From: Streptomyces sp. NBC_01353
GTDB taxonomy: Bacteria; Actinomycetota; Actinomycetes; Streptomycetales; Streptomycetaceae
DNA length: 64,000 nucleotides
Direction: 5' to 3'
Assembly (NCBI RefSeq): GCF_036237275.1
Contig: NZ_CP108352.1
Coordinates: 4,712,001 to 4,776,000 of the forward strand
Every line of letters starts with the position of its first letter. Positions within the stretch are counted from its first letter, which is position 1. Shown here piece after piece: positions 36,840 through 45,945 of the stretch. The notes under the pieces were generated by a model. That model had not been told where the DNA came from, did no database searches, and saw nothing but the letters and a program-made list of their open reading frames with translations. The translations under genes were made by a program, and so were the position numbers.

Positions 36840-39800
36840 ATGACGCGAGCAGTGCAGCCAGACTCCGACGTCGCGCTTGTCGCAGACTCCCGGGAGCGTG
36901 CCGTACGGGCGCTTTTGCGCCATCAACCGTTGCGACGGCTCTGGAGCGCCCAGTTCGTCGGCGGGACCGGGGACGCCCTCGCCCTGCTCGTCCTGGTGCT
37001 CCTAGGGCTTCAGGCCGCCGTCTCCGAGGGAGCCCTCGGCGGCGGATACCGCGGGGCCGCGTTCGCCGTCGCCGCCGTGGTCGGCGCCCGATTGCTGGCC
37101 TCGGTGCTGTTCGGCGCCGTCCTCCTCGGCCCCCTCACCGCGCTGACCGCGCCCGGCGGCGCGCTCGACCGGCGCTGGACCATGATGGGAGCCGACGGTC
37201 TGCGGATCGCGCTCCTCCTGGTCGCGCCCCTGTGGATCGACTGGACCCCGAACAAGGCGCTCGCGTTCCTGCTCGGCACGGTCTTCGTCGTCGGCGCCGC
37301 CGAGCGGCTGTGGACCGTGGCCAAGGAGGGCGCGGCTCCCGCGCTGCTGCCCGCGCCGCCGCTGGAGGGCGCCGCAGTGCGGCCCCTGCCGGACCACCTG
37401 GACGCACTGCGCCGACTGTCGCTGCGTACCGGATTCCTCGCCGTACCGGCCGCGGCCGCCGTGCTCCTCGTCGCCACCCTCGTCAGCAACCTGCTCGGCA
37501 CGGGCATCGAGTGGTTCTCGCTGCACCAGGCCGCCCTCGGCGCGTACGTCGCCGCCGGACTGTTCGCCGCCTCGCTCTCCGTGCTGTACGCCGTCGAGCT
37601 GCCCGGCGGGCAGACGCCGCGCCCCCGCTCGCCCCTGGAGGGCCTGCGCAGGCCCTCCGCGGAGAAGGGCCGGACGGGAGCCGTCCCGCTGCTCGTCCTC
37701 GCCTGCGCCACCGTCGCCGCGGCCATCACCGCCGCGGCGGCGGTTTCCGTCCTGCACGCGTACGACCTCGGCGGCGGCCCCGTCACCTTCGCGCTGCTGA
37801 TCCTCGCGCTGAGCGGGGCCACCGGCGTCGGCATCCGGACGGCCGGATCCGTCCTGCCTGCTCTCTCCCGCCGCCGGCTGCTCGCCCTCGCGATCAGCCT
37901 CACCGGCATCGCGCTGCTCGCGATGGGCCTCGTCCCGGACACGGCCACGGTCCTGCTCCTCGCCGTGCTCGCCGGGTACGCGGCCGGTGTCGCCGCCAAC
38001 ACCGGCCACACCCTCATCGACCAGGAGACCGAAGAGGCCCGGCGCCCCCGGGTCACCGAACACCTCCAGGCCGTCGCCCGGGTCGCCATGGCCGTCGGCG
38101 CGCTCGGCGCTCCGCTGCTCGCCGCCGCCATCGGGGAGCACCGCCTCGCCTCCGGCAGCTTCGTCTTCGCGCACGGCGGTGCCGCGTTCACGCTGATGCT
38201 GGTCGGCGCGCTGCTGCTGCCCGTCGCCGCGCTCGTCCTCGCCAAGACCGACGACCGGGCCGGCGTACCGCTGCGCCGCGATCTGCGCGACGCGCTGCGC
38301 GGCGCCGACCCCGTCCAGGCGCCCGCCCCGACCGGCTTCTTCATCGCCCTGGAGGGCGGCGACGGCGCCGGCAAGTCCACCCAGGCCGAGGCGCTCGCGG
38401 AGTGGATCCGCGCCAAGGGCCACGAGGTCGTCGTCACCCGCGAGCCGGGCGCGACGCCGATCGGCAAGCGGCTGCGCTCGATCCTGCTCGACGTGTCCAG
38501 CGCCGGGCTCTCGAACCGCGCCGAGGCGCTGCTGTACGCCGCCGACCGCGCCGAGCACGTCGACTCGCTGGTCAAGCCCGCCCTCGAGCGGGGCGCCGTG
38601 GTCATCTCCGACCGGTACATCGACTCGTCCGTCGCCTATCAGGGCGCCGGGCGGGATCTGTCGCCGACCGAGATCGCCCGCATCAACCGCTGGGCGACCG
38701 GCGGTCTCGTTCCGCACCTGACCGTGCTGCTCGACGTCTCCCCGGAGACCGCGCGGGAACGGTTCACCGAGGCACCCGACCGGCTGGAGTCCGAGCCGCC
38801 GGAGTTCCACGCGCGCGTGCGGGCCGGTTTCCTGGCCCTGGCCGCCGGTGACCCCGGCCGCTACCTCGTCGTCGACGCCGGCCAGGAGCCGGAGGCCGTC
38901 ACCACCGTCGTACGCCACCGGCTCGACCGGATGCTGCCGCTGTCCGAGGCCGAGGTGAAGGCTCAGGAGGAGGCGCGGCGGAAGGCCGAGGAGGACGCCA
39001 GGCGCCGGGCCGAGGAGGAGGCCGCCCGCAAGGCGGAGGAGGAGCGGCTGGAGCGCGAGCGCCAGGAGCAGCTCGCCAAGCTCCGCGCCGAGGAGGAGGA
39101 GCGCAAGCGCCAGGAGGAGGAAGAGGCCCGGCGCCGCGAGGCCGAACGGCAGGCGGAGGAGGCCCGTCAGCGGGCCGAGGAGGCCCGGCTGGCCGCCGAG
39201 GAGGAGCGCAAGCGGCGCGAGGCCGAGGAGAAGGCCCGCCGCGAGGAGGAGGAACGCCGCCGCAAGCAGGCCGAGGAAGAGGCCCGGCTGCGCGAGGAGG
39301 CGGAGGAACGCCGCCGCGAGAAGCAGCGCAAGGCCGAGGAGGCCCTGCTGCGGGCGGAAGAGGCGCGCCGCCTGGCGGAGGCCGCGGCGGCGAAGGCCGC
39401 CGAGGAGGCTGCGCGGAAGGCGGCTGCCGAGGCCGCGGAGAAGGCCGCCGCCGAGGCCGCCCGCGCGGAAGAGGCGAGGAAGGCCGCGGAGGCCGCCCGT
39501 GCGGAGGAGGCGCGGAAGGCCGCCGAGTCGCAGCGGGCCGCGGAGGCGCAGCGGGCCGCCGAGGCACGGAAGGCGGCCGAGGCCGCTGCCGCCAAGGCCG
39601 CGGAGGCCGCCCGCGCGGCGGAAGCGTCGGCCAACGAGGTGACCGTGGCGACCCCCGTCGTGAAGCCGGACGACGTGACGCAGACGGTCCCCACGGTCTC
39701 GCCGAACGAGATCACCGTCGCGACGCCGGTCGTCGACCCGGACGCCGTCCGGCCCGAGGCGGAGACCTCGGTCCTGCCGCAGGTGCGGGACGACGAGACG

Positions 39801-40079
39801 GCGGTGATGCGGCCGGTGCCGGCCGCCGACGAGACGGCCGTGCTGCCTCCCGTACGGGGGACGGACCCGGCCGACCGCGTTCCGCCGGGCATCTTCCGCG
39901 ACGAGCAGCCCACCGGATCCAACGAACAGACGCGCGAGCTGCCCCAGCTCGACGACCAGGGCCGCCCGCGCCGCCGCTCCGACTGGGCTGAGGAGACCCC
40001 GCTCGACGACCTCCCGACCCTGGCGGACGAGCTGCTCGGCCCCCACGACGACGAGGACGACGGCCGCCGCCGCCGCTGA
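36840..40079 (+). CDS. tmk: MFS-like membrane domain fused to thymidylate kinase with coiled-coil tail
   Basis: 1079 residues. Residues about 25-480 form a 10-12 helix MFS-like domain. Thymidylate kinase begins near residue 500 with FIALEGGDGAGKST and continues through the TREPG and DRYIDSSVAYQG motifs to about residue 705. Residues about 710-925 are an extreme Glu/Arg/Ala/Lys coiled coil, then a Thr/Val/Pro-rich tail with repeated ETAV-like and VTVATPV motifs. dTMP phosphorylation to dTDP is expected; what the membrane half transports is unknown. This three-part fusion occurs in other Streptomyces. Confidence 0.92.
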   Translation: MTRAVQPDSDVALVADSRERAVRALLRHQPLRRLWSAQFVGGTGDALALLVLVLLGLQAAVSEGALGGGYRGAAFAVAAVVGARLLASVLFGAVLLGPLTALTAPGGALDRRWTMMGADGLRIALLLVAPLWIDWTPNKALAFLLGTVFVVGAAERLWTVAKEGAAPALLPAPPLEGAAVRPLPDHLDALRRLSLRTGFLAVPAAAAVLLVATLVSNLLGTGIEWFSLHQAALGAYVAAGLFAASLSVLYAVELPGGQTPRPRSPLEGLRRPSAEKGRTGAVPLLVLACATVAAAITAAAAVSVLHAYDLGGGPVTFALLILALSGATGVGIRTAGSVLPALSRRRLLALAISLTGIALLAMGLVPDTATVLLLAVLAGYAAGVAANTGHTLIDQETEEARRPRVTEHLQAVARVAMAVGALGAPLLAAAIGEHRLASGSFVFAHGGAAFTLMLVGALLLPVAALVLAKTDDRAGVPLRRDLRDALRGADPVQAPAPTGFFIALEGGDGAGKSTQAEALAEWIRAKGHEVVVTREPGATPIGKRLRSILLDVSSAGLSNRAEALLYAADRAEHVDSLVKPALERGAVVISDRYIDSSVAYQGAGRDLSPTEIARINRWATGGLVPHLTVLLDVSPETARERFTEAPDRLESEPPEFHARVRAGFLALAAGDPGRYLVVDAGQEPEAVTTVVRHRLDRMLPLSEAEVKAQEEARRKAEEDARRRAEEEAARKAEEERLERERQEQLAKLRAEEEERKRQEEEEARRREAERQAEEARQRAEEARLAAEEERKRREAEEKARREEEERRRKQAEEEARLREEAEERRREKQRKAEEALLRAEEARRLAEAAAAKAAEEAARKAAAEAAEKAAAEAARAEEARKAAEAARAEEARKAAESQRAAEAQRAAEARKAAEAAAAKAAEAARAAEASANEVTVATPVVKPDDVTQTVPTVSPNEITVATPVVDPDAVRPEAETSVLPQVRDDETAVMRPVPAADETAVLPPVRGTDPADRVPPGIFRDEQPTGSNEQTRELPQLDDQGRPRRRSDWAEETPLDDLPTLADELLGPHDDEDDGRRRR

Positions 40080-40092
40080 CGCGAGGCGGGTA

Positions 40093-40134
40093 CGGACGGG
40101 GGCGCGGCCGGGCCGCGCCCCCGTCCGGCGTTTT
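40093..40134 (+). terminator. Terminator after tmk
   Basis: A long GC stem (cggacgggggcgcggcc / ggccgcgcccccgtccg) followed by gcg and a short T run at 40131-40134, directly after the tmk stop. Confidence 0.8.
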
Positions 40135-40248
40135 CGGGCCGTTCTGGGCAACCCGTCGTCGCCCCGGGCCGTTGCGGATCGTCCCGGGGCGTCCCGGTGT
40201 GTCAGTGGGGTGCCCCACAATGGAGGGCGTACCTGAGGAGGGGCAGAC

Positions 40249-41451
40249 ATGGCCGTATGGGACGACCTCGTCGGACAGGCGCGCGTCGAGGAGCAGCTCG
40301 CCGCGGCCGCGCGGGACGCCGACGCGCTCGTGACCGCCCATGCCGCCGGCGGGCCCGACCCCGAGGCGTCCAAGATGACCCACGCCTGGCTCTTCACCGG
40401 CCCCCCGGGGTCCGGTCGGGCGACCGCGGCGCGCGCCTTCGCGGCCGCGCTGCAGTGCGTGAGCCCGGACCGCGCGCTGGGCGGGGCGCCGGGATGCGGC
40501 TTCTGCGACGGCTGCCACACGGCGCTCGTCGGGACGCACGCCGATGTGGAGGTCGTGCGCACGGACCTGCTCTCCATCGGTGTGAAGGAGACCCGCGACC
40601 TCGTCCGCCGCGCCCAGCTCTCGCCCGCCGGCGGTCGCTGGCAGGTGATCGTCCTGGAGGACGCCGACCGGCTCACCGAGGGCGCGGGCAATGTGCTCCT
40701 GAAGGCCGTGGAGGAGCCCGCGCCGCGCACGGTGTGGCTGCTCTGCGCGCCGTCCCTGGAGGACGTGCTCCCCACCATCCGCTCCCGCTGCCGCCACCTG
40801 ACCCTGCGCACCCCTCCGGTGGACGCGGTCGCCGACGTGCTCGTACGCCGGGACGGCATCGAGCCCCAGGTCGCCGCCGCTGCCGCCCGGGCCACCCAGG
40901 GCCACATCGACCGAGCCCGCAGGCTGGCCACCGACGAGCGGGCCCGGGCCCGCCGCGCCGTCGTCCTGAAGCTCCCGCTGCGCGTCGACGACATCGGCGG
41001 CTGCCTCAAGGCGGCCCAGGAGCTGGTCGACGCGGCCGGCGAGGACGCCAAGCAGGTCGCCGAGGAGATCGACGTCAAGGAGACCGAGGAGCTGAAGGCC
41101 GCGCTCGGCGGCGGCCAGGGCGGGCGGATGCCGCGCGGCACGGCCGGGGCGATGAAGGAGCTGGAGGAGCGGCAGAAGCGGCGGAAGACCCGTACACAGC
41201 GCGACAGCCTCGACCTCGCGCTCACCGACCTCACCGGCTTCTACCGCGATGTCCTCACCCTGCAGCTCCGGGCGCGGTCGCCGCTCGCCAACGAGGACGT
41301 ACGGGACGCCGTGGAGCGGATCGCCCGTGACACCGCGCCGGAGCGGACGCTGCGCCGGATCGAGGCGGTGCTCGCCTGCCGGGAGGCGCTGGACCGCAAT
41401 GTGGCGCCGCTGCTCGCGGTGGAGGCGATGACGATGGCACTGCGCGCCTGA
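40249..41451 (+). CDS. holB: DNA polymerase III delta' subunit
   Basis: 400 residues. Clamp-loader AAA+ fold with the P-loop region GPPGSGRAT (the lysine replaced, as usual in delta'), a zinc module CVSP..CGFCDGCH, and EDADRL plus SRCRHLTL sensor motifs. It belongs to the clamp-loader complex at the replication fork. ATG 40249 has GAGGAGGGG upstream. Confidence 0.92.
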   Translation: MAVWDDLVGQARVEEQLAAAARDADALVTAHAAGGPDPEASKMTHAWLFTGPPGSGRATAARAFAAALQCVSPDRALGGAPGCGFCDGCHTALVGTHADVEVVRTDLLSIGVKETRDLVRRAQLSPAGGRWQVIVLEDADRLTEGAGNVLLKAVEEPAPRTVWLLCAPSLEDVLPTIRSRCRHLTLRTPPVDAVADVLVRRDGIEPQVAAAAARATQGHIDRARRLATDERARARRAVVLKLPLRVDDIGGCLKAAQELVDAAGEDAKQVAEEIDVKETEELKAALGGGQGGRMPRGTAGAMKELEERQKRRKTRTQRDSLDLALTDLTGFYRDVLTLQLRARSPLANEDVRDAVERIARDTAPERTLRRIEAVLACREALDRNVAPLLAVEAMTMALRA

Positions 41452-41501
41452 GTACGGGGCGATTGGACACGGTCCGTACTCGTACGGATACGCTCCGCTC
41501 C

Positions 41502-43049
41502 ATGGACTCCAGGCGTTTGCTCCGTACGTCCGCCACGGCCCTCGCGGCCGCCGGGCTGATCCTCTCCGGCTGCGCGGGCGGCAGCGACGCCGCCGCGCCC
41601 GCGACTCCGTCTTCGGCGGGGGCGCCCGCCCCGACGTCCGACGCGGCCCTGCAGAGCTACTACGCGCAGAAGCTCACCTGGCGCGACTGCGGAGTGCCGA
41701 CCTTCCAGTGCGCCTCGCTGCGCGTGCCGCTCGACTACGCGAAGCCGGCGGCCGGGGACATCGAACTGGCCGTCTCCCGGGTCGCGGCCACCGGCCCCGG
41801 CAAGCGCGTCGGCTCGCTCCTGGTCAACCCCGGCGGCCCCGGCGGCTCCGCCGTCGGATACCTCCAGGGGTACGCGGGCATCGGCTACCCGGTCCCCGTC
41901 CGCGCCCGCTACGACATGGTCGCCGTCGACCCGCGCGGGGTGGCGCGCAGCGCTCCCGTCGAGTGTCTGACGGGCCCGCAGATGGACGACTACACGCAGG
42001 TCGACCAGACCCCCGACGACCTCGCCGAGACCCATGCGCTCGCCGCCTCCTTCAAGGGCTTCGCGGCGGGCTGCGCGAAGCGCTCGGGGAAGGTCCTGCC
42101 GCGCGTCTCCACGGTGGAGACCGCCCGGGACATGGACATCCTTCGGGAGGCGCTCGGCGACAAGAAGCTGAACTATGTCGGGGCCTCGTACGGCACGTTC
42201 CTCGGCGCCACCTACGCCGAGCTGTTCCCCTCCCGCGCCGGACGGCTGGTCCTCGACGGGGCGATGGACCCGTCGCTGCCCGCGATCGACCTCAACCGCG
42301 ACCAGACCGCCGGTTTCGAGACCGCCTTCCGGGCGTTCGCGGCCGACTGCGTCAAGCAGGCGGACTGCCCGCTCGGCACCGCGTCCGTCGCCGCGGCCGG
42401 CAACAGGCTGAAGGCTTTCTTCCGAGACGTCGACGCCCGGCCCGTGCCGACCGGCGAGAGCCGCCGGCTGGGGGAGTCCCTGGCGACGACCGGGGTGATC
42501 GCCGCGATGTACGACGAGGCGGCCTGGCCGCAGCTGCGCGACGCGCTGACCCAGGCGATCGGCGGCGAGGGTGCGGGCCTGCTGGCGCTGGCCGACGCCT
42601 ACTACGAGCGCGAGGCGGACGGCTCGTACGCGAACCTGATGTCCGCCAACGCGGCCGTGAACTGCCTGGACCTCCCGGCGGCCTTCGGCGGACCGGCCGA
42701 CGCCGAGAAGGCTGTGCCGTCCTTCGAGAAGGCGTCCCCCGTCTTCGGCAAGGGCCTCGCCTGGGCGGCACTGAACTGCACCTACTGGCCGACCCCGGCG
42801 ACCGGCCGCCCCCACCGCATCACCGCCGAGGGCGCGCCCCCGATCGTCGTCGTCGGCACCACCCGCGACCCGGCGACCCCCTACAAGTGGGCCGAGTCCC
42901 TGGCGTCCCAGCTCAGCTCCGGAAACCTGCTGACGTACGAGGGCGACGGCCACACGGCGTACGGCCGGGGCAGCGACTGCATCGACACCGCGATCAACAC
43001 CTACCTGCTGGAGGGCACGGTCCCGAAGGACGGCAAGCGCTGCACGTGA
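41502..43049 (+). CDS. Secreted lipoprotein peptidase, TAP/SlpE type
   Basis: 515 residues. Signal peptide with lipobox LSGC. Alpha/beta-hydrolase peptidase with the nucleophile elbow GASYGTFLG, a late Asp in TRDPATPY and His in DGHTAY; the C-terminal TAP-like domain is typical of streptomycete tripeptidyl aminopeptidases. It probably trims tripeptides from secreted proteins at the cell surface. ATG 41502 places the Arg-rich n-region correctly. Confidence 0.87.
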   Translation: MDSRRLLRTSATALAAAGLILSGCAGGSDAAAPATPSSAGAPAPTSDAALQSYYAQKLTWRDCGVPTFQCASLRVPLDYAKPAAGDIELAVSRVAATGPGKRVGSLLVNPGGPGGSAVGYLQGYAGIGYPVPVRARYDMVAVDPRGVARSAPVECLTGPQMDDYTQVDQTPDDLAETHALAASFKGFAAGCAKRSGKVLPRVSTVETARDMDILREALGDKKLNYVGASYGTFLGATYAELFPSRAGRLVLDGAMDPSLPAIDLNRDQTAGFETAFRAFAADCVKQADCPLGTASVAAAGNRLKAFFRDVDARPVPTGESRRLGESLATTGVIAAMYDEAAWPQLRDALTQAIGGEGAGLLALADAYYEREADGSYANLMSANAAVNCLDLPAAFGGPADAEKAVPSFEKASPVFGKGLAWAALNCTYWPTPATGRPHRITAEGAPPIVVVGTTRDPATPYKWAESLASQLSSGNLLTYEGDGHTAYGRGSDCIDTAINTYLLEGTVPKDGKRCT

Positions 43050-43146
43050 GGGGTGGCGTGGGCCACGTGGAGGGTGGTCAGGAGCACCCCTCGAAACTGT
43101 GTAGACTTGGCGAGGCCGCTGCACCCACCATGGGAACGCACGGCAT

Positions 43147-43220
43147 GCCGCCTTAGCTCAGTTGGCCAGAGCAACGCACTCGTAATGCGTAGGTCTCGGG
43201 TTCGAATCCCGAAGGCGGCT
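43147..43220 (+). tRNA. tRNA-Thr (anticodon CGT)
   Basis: Cloverleaf read directly: acceptor GCCGCCT / AGGCGGC with discriminator T, anticodon stem ACGCA / TGCGT around loop CTCGTAA, and T-loop GGGTTCGAATCCC. CCA is not encoded. It reads ACG codons. It marks the right edge of the core synteny block. Confidence 0.96.
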
Positions 43221-43226
43221 CGGATC

Positions 43227-43263
43227 AGCCCCAGGACTCACTCGCCGTGACCTGGGGCTTTTT
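43227..43263 (+). terminator. tRNA-Thr terminator
   Basis: A 9-bp stem agccccagg / cctggggct with a 15-base loop, followed directly by a T5 run. Confidence 0.9.
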
Positions 43264-43483
43264 CATGCCCCGATGTGTCGGGCGCGGGAGTGCGACGGTC
43301 CTGTCGCCCTCGTGCGTGCCCCTTGCGTGCCCATGGGTGCGCGACCGCTCCCGGTCGGGCCGCTCAACGCCCGTTCGGGGGTTGCTGCGTTCGGCGGGCG
43401 CGTTCCCACTTCACTGCGGTAAGTGACTGACTGTTACGCAAAGTGATTGGCCTTGATCGTTTCGGCATGTTCATCTCAGGCCC

Positions 43484-44206
43484 ATGCGTCCACCAACCAG
43501 GTTCGCCCTCGCGGCGGCAGTCTCCGCCGCAGTGGCGATCGCCGGGCCCCTGTCGGCCTCGGCCCACTCCGCGCCCTCCCCCTCGGGCGGCCCCACCTAT
43601 GTCGGCGGCACCGTCGCCGGCAAGCGGTACGGAGTGGCGCGCGAGGCCGCCCTGGTCGGTGTCCGTGTCCTGAACTGCCAGGGCGCGGGCTCCTGGTCGG
43701 GCATCATCGCCGGTATGGACCGGGTGGCGCAGAACGCCGTCCAGCCGGCCGTCCTCAACGGCTCGCTCGGCGGCCCCCGCAACACCGCCGTCAACAACGC
43801 CGCCACCGCCCTGGCCGCCCGGGGCGTCCTGCCCGTGTTCGCCGCGGGCAACGACGCCATCGACGCCTGCAACGTCTCGCCCGCCGGCGCCGCCGACGTG
43901 CTGACGGTCGGCGCCACGAACCACCTGGACGAGGAGACGGACTTCTCGAACTTCGGTGCGTGCCTCGACCTCTACGCTCCCGGCGCGGCCATCCTCTCCG
44001 CCAAGCTCGGCGGCGACAGCATCGCACTGAACGGCACGTCCATGGCCGCCCCGCACGTGGCCGGTGTCGCCGCCCTCGCCAGGGCCCAGAGCCCGTCGGC
44101 CGGCCCGGCGGCCATCGCGACCTGGATCACCGATCACACCGCCAAGGGCGAACTGGCCGTCTCGGGGGGCTCCCCGAACCGACTGCTCCAGGCCGGCGGG
44201 CTGTAG
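43484..44206 (+). CDS. Secreted subtilase-like protein lacking catalytic Asp and His
   Basis: 240 residues. A signal peptide (about 1-28) is joined almost directly to the second half of an S8 peptidase domain. The family HGTHVAGT segment reads GPTYVGGT, so the catalytic His is absent and the Asp region is missing altogether. The Asn (N123 in AAGND) and nucleophile Ser (S186 in NGTSMAAPHVAG) remain. The frame is intact with a clean start and stop, so this looks like a stable shortened protein rather than a decaying gene, but proteolysis is unlikely. It could bind a protease or peptide. Confidence 0.75.
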   Translation: MRPPTRFALAAAVSAAVAIAGPLSASAHSAPSPSGGPTYVGGTVAGKRYGVAREAALVGVRVLNCQGAGSWSGIIAGMDRVAQNAVQPAVLNGSLGGPRNTAVNNAATALAARGVLPVFAAGNDAIDACNVSPAGAADVLTVGATNHLDEETDFSNFGACLDLYAPGAAILSAKLGGDSIALNGTSMAAPHVAGVAALARAQSPSAGPAAIATWITDHTAKGELAVSGGSPNRLLQAGGL

Positions 44207-44222
44207 CACCGTCAGCCGGCAG

Positions 44223-44257
44223 CGTCGGCCCTGCCGGTTCCACCGGTCGGGCCGACG
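44223..44257 (+). terminator. Imperfect hairpin after the subtilase-like gene
   Basis: cgtcggccc (44223-44231) pairs with gggccgacg (44249-44257), with imperfect pairing inside; it lies 17 bases after the stop codon. Confidence 0.5.
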
Positions 44258-44386
44258 GCGTGTGTTGGGGCGGACCCGTCGCGAAAGTCCAGGTCAGGCA
44301 TCTTCACAGGGTCATCACTCGAACGGTTGTCGAAGTCGCCTACACTCCCGCAGGCCATGTGCATGGCAATTACACGGGAGGAATGC

Positions 44387-45841
44387 GTGAAGAGGAGTTT
44401 CAAGACGAGGGCGGTGTTGTCCATCATGGCGACCCTCGCCGCGTCGCTGCTGACGGCAGCACCCGCACAGGCCGTCGATGACCCCGGCCTCGCGCTGGGC
44501 AACTTCGAGCTCCGCCAGATCGGCAACCGGGCCGAGCTGCAGGGCCGGGTCGACAAGCTGAACGCCGACCTGCCCAACATAGGTGTGAACTCGATCCTGA
44601 AGGCGGACGCCCGTCAGGGCACGTGGAGTTCGGGCGTCTGCAACGCGGCGGCCGTCGAGGCCGGCACGAAGCCGGAGAACCTCACCCGGAGCTTCTGCTT
44701 CGACGACGCCGACAACGGCAACGCGAACTCCGAGTGGTGGCCGCAGGGCGTCACCGGCGTCGCCGACGCCGACGAGGACCAGACCTGGGGCGATCCCGAA
44801 GCCGGGTGGAATCCCGCGGATCACAAGCCGATGATGGTCACCTGGTACAACAAGGACGACTGGAACGGCGACAAGAAGCCCGATGACGCGGACGCCGACG
44901 GGCTGAACACCGAACGCAAGGGCGTTCGGGTCTCCTTCATCGATTCCAGCACCGGGAAGTACGCCCACGTCCTGCTGGTGTACCCGTTCATCAACGCCTC
45001 GGGCAACGCCAGCTACATGAGTGTGCGCACCTCGCAGCACTACTCGTCGAGTCAGTACAACTACGGCTCGCTGCACGCCGGCGGCATCGTCTGGTACGGC
45101 TACTACCTGTACGTGGCCGACACCAACCGCGGATTCCGCGTCTTCGACCTGCGCAACATCATCGACCTCGGTGCCCTGCCCGCGGACAAGTGGGGTACGT
45201 CCAAGACCGCCATCGGCAGGCAGGACGGCGTCTACCACGCCCACGGCTACCGCTACATCCTTCCGCAGAGCGACGGATGGACCAACACCGCCTGCGACAC
45301 GGTCGAGCCGCCGCCGGGCACTCCCTGCGACATGCAGGACAACGACAAGACGTGCCAGGCCAACGACGTCACACCGAAGACCAGCTACGCCGGCCTCGAC
45401 CGCAGCTCCAGCGTCCGCCACATCACCACCGGCGAATGGTGCGAGAAGGCGCAGGTCACGGACGCGTACACGACCGGCAGGGTCATCCGTCGGCCGATGA
45501 ACGACAGTGGGGGAACGCCGAAACTGGACGCCAATGGCTATTGGGCGGCCGACGAGGCCTACCGCATTCCCTACAACACGTCGTACACCGACAACGGCGG
45601 GATCCAGGGCGCCGCGGTCATCAACGGCACGTACTACCTCAGCCAGAGCCGAGGTTCGTCGAACGGCCGGTTGATCGTCGCCAGGCCCGACACCAGCACC
45701 GGACGCCTCGTCGAGTCGTCCCCCCGCCGGGTGTCCGCGATCGGGGTCGAGGACCTCTCCGTCTGGCCCGGTTCACCGAACCAACTCTGGACGGTCACCG
45801 AACACCCCGGCCAGCGCATGCTGTTCAGCGTCACGCCATAA
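44387..45841 (+). CDS. Secreted protein of unknown function
   Basis: 484 residues. A Sec signal ends near AAPAQAVDD. The first 150 mature residues contain Asp/Asn-rich stretches (FDDADNGNANSE, DADEDQ, NGDKKPDDADADG) like calcium-binding loops. Later Tyr/Gly-rich segments such as YYLYVADTNRGFRVFDLRNI recall beta-propeller blades. Six cysteines in the mature part could form disulfides. I do not recognise a catalytic motif. GTG 44387 has GGGAGGAA upstream; earlier in-frame starts would precede the basic n-region. Confidence 0.7.
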   Translation: MKRSFKTRAVLSIMATLAASLLTAAPAQAVDDPGLALGNFELRQIGNRAELQGRVDKLNADLPNIGVNSILKADARQGTWSSGVCNAAAVEAGTKPENLTRSFCFDDADNGNANSEWWPQGVTGVADADEDQTWGDPEAGWNPADHKPMMVTWYNKDDWNGDKKPDDADADGLNTERKGVRVSFIDSSTGKYAHVLLVYPFINASGNASYMSVRTSQHYSSSQYNYGSLHAGGIVWYGYYLYVADTNRGFRVFDLRNIIDLGALPADKWGTSKTAIGRQDGVYHAHGYRYILPQSDGWTNTACDTVEPPPGTPCDMQDNDKTCQANDVTPKTSYAGLDRSSSVRHITTGEWCEKAQVTDAYTTGRVIRRPMNDSGGTPKLDANGYWAADEAYRIPYNTSYTDNGGIQGAAVINGTYYLSQSRGSSNGRLIVARPDTSTGRLVESSPRRVSAIGVEDLSVWPGSPNQLWTVTEHPGQRMLFSVTP

Positions 45842-45945
45842 CCGTGTGACCTGGTGAGCAGCGCCCGGGACGGCTTCGGCCGGCTCGGGCGCTGCTTCGT
45901 TTCCCTGTTCCGCCGGCTGCCTTGCGCCGGCGTCCCCGTACGTCG

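Noticed and set aside
43147-43220. Considered that tRNA-Thr might be functionally linked to the threonine-using cluster.
   Set aside because: The tRNA sits on the core side with its own terminator, and the pathway activates Thr with an adenylation domain, not a tRNA; the match is most likely chance.
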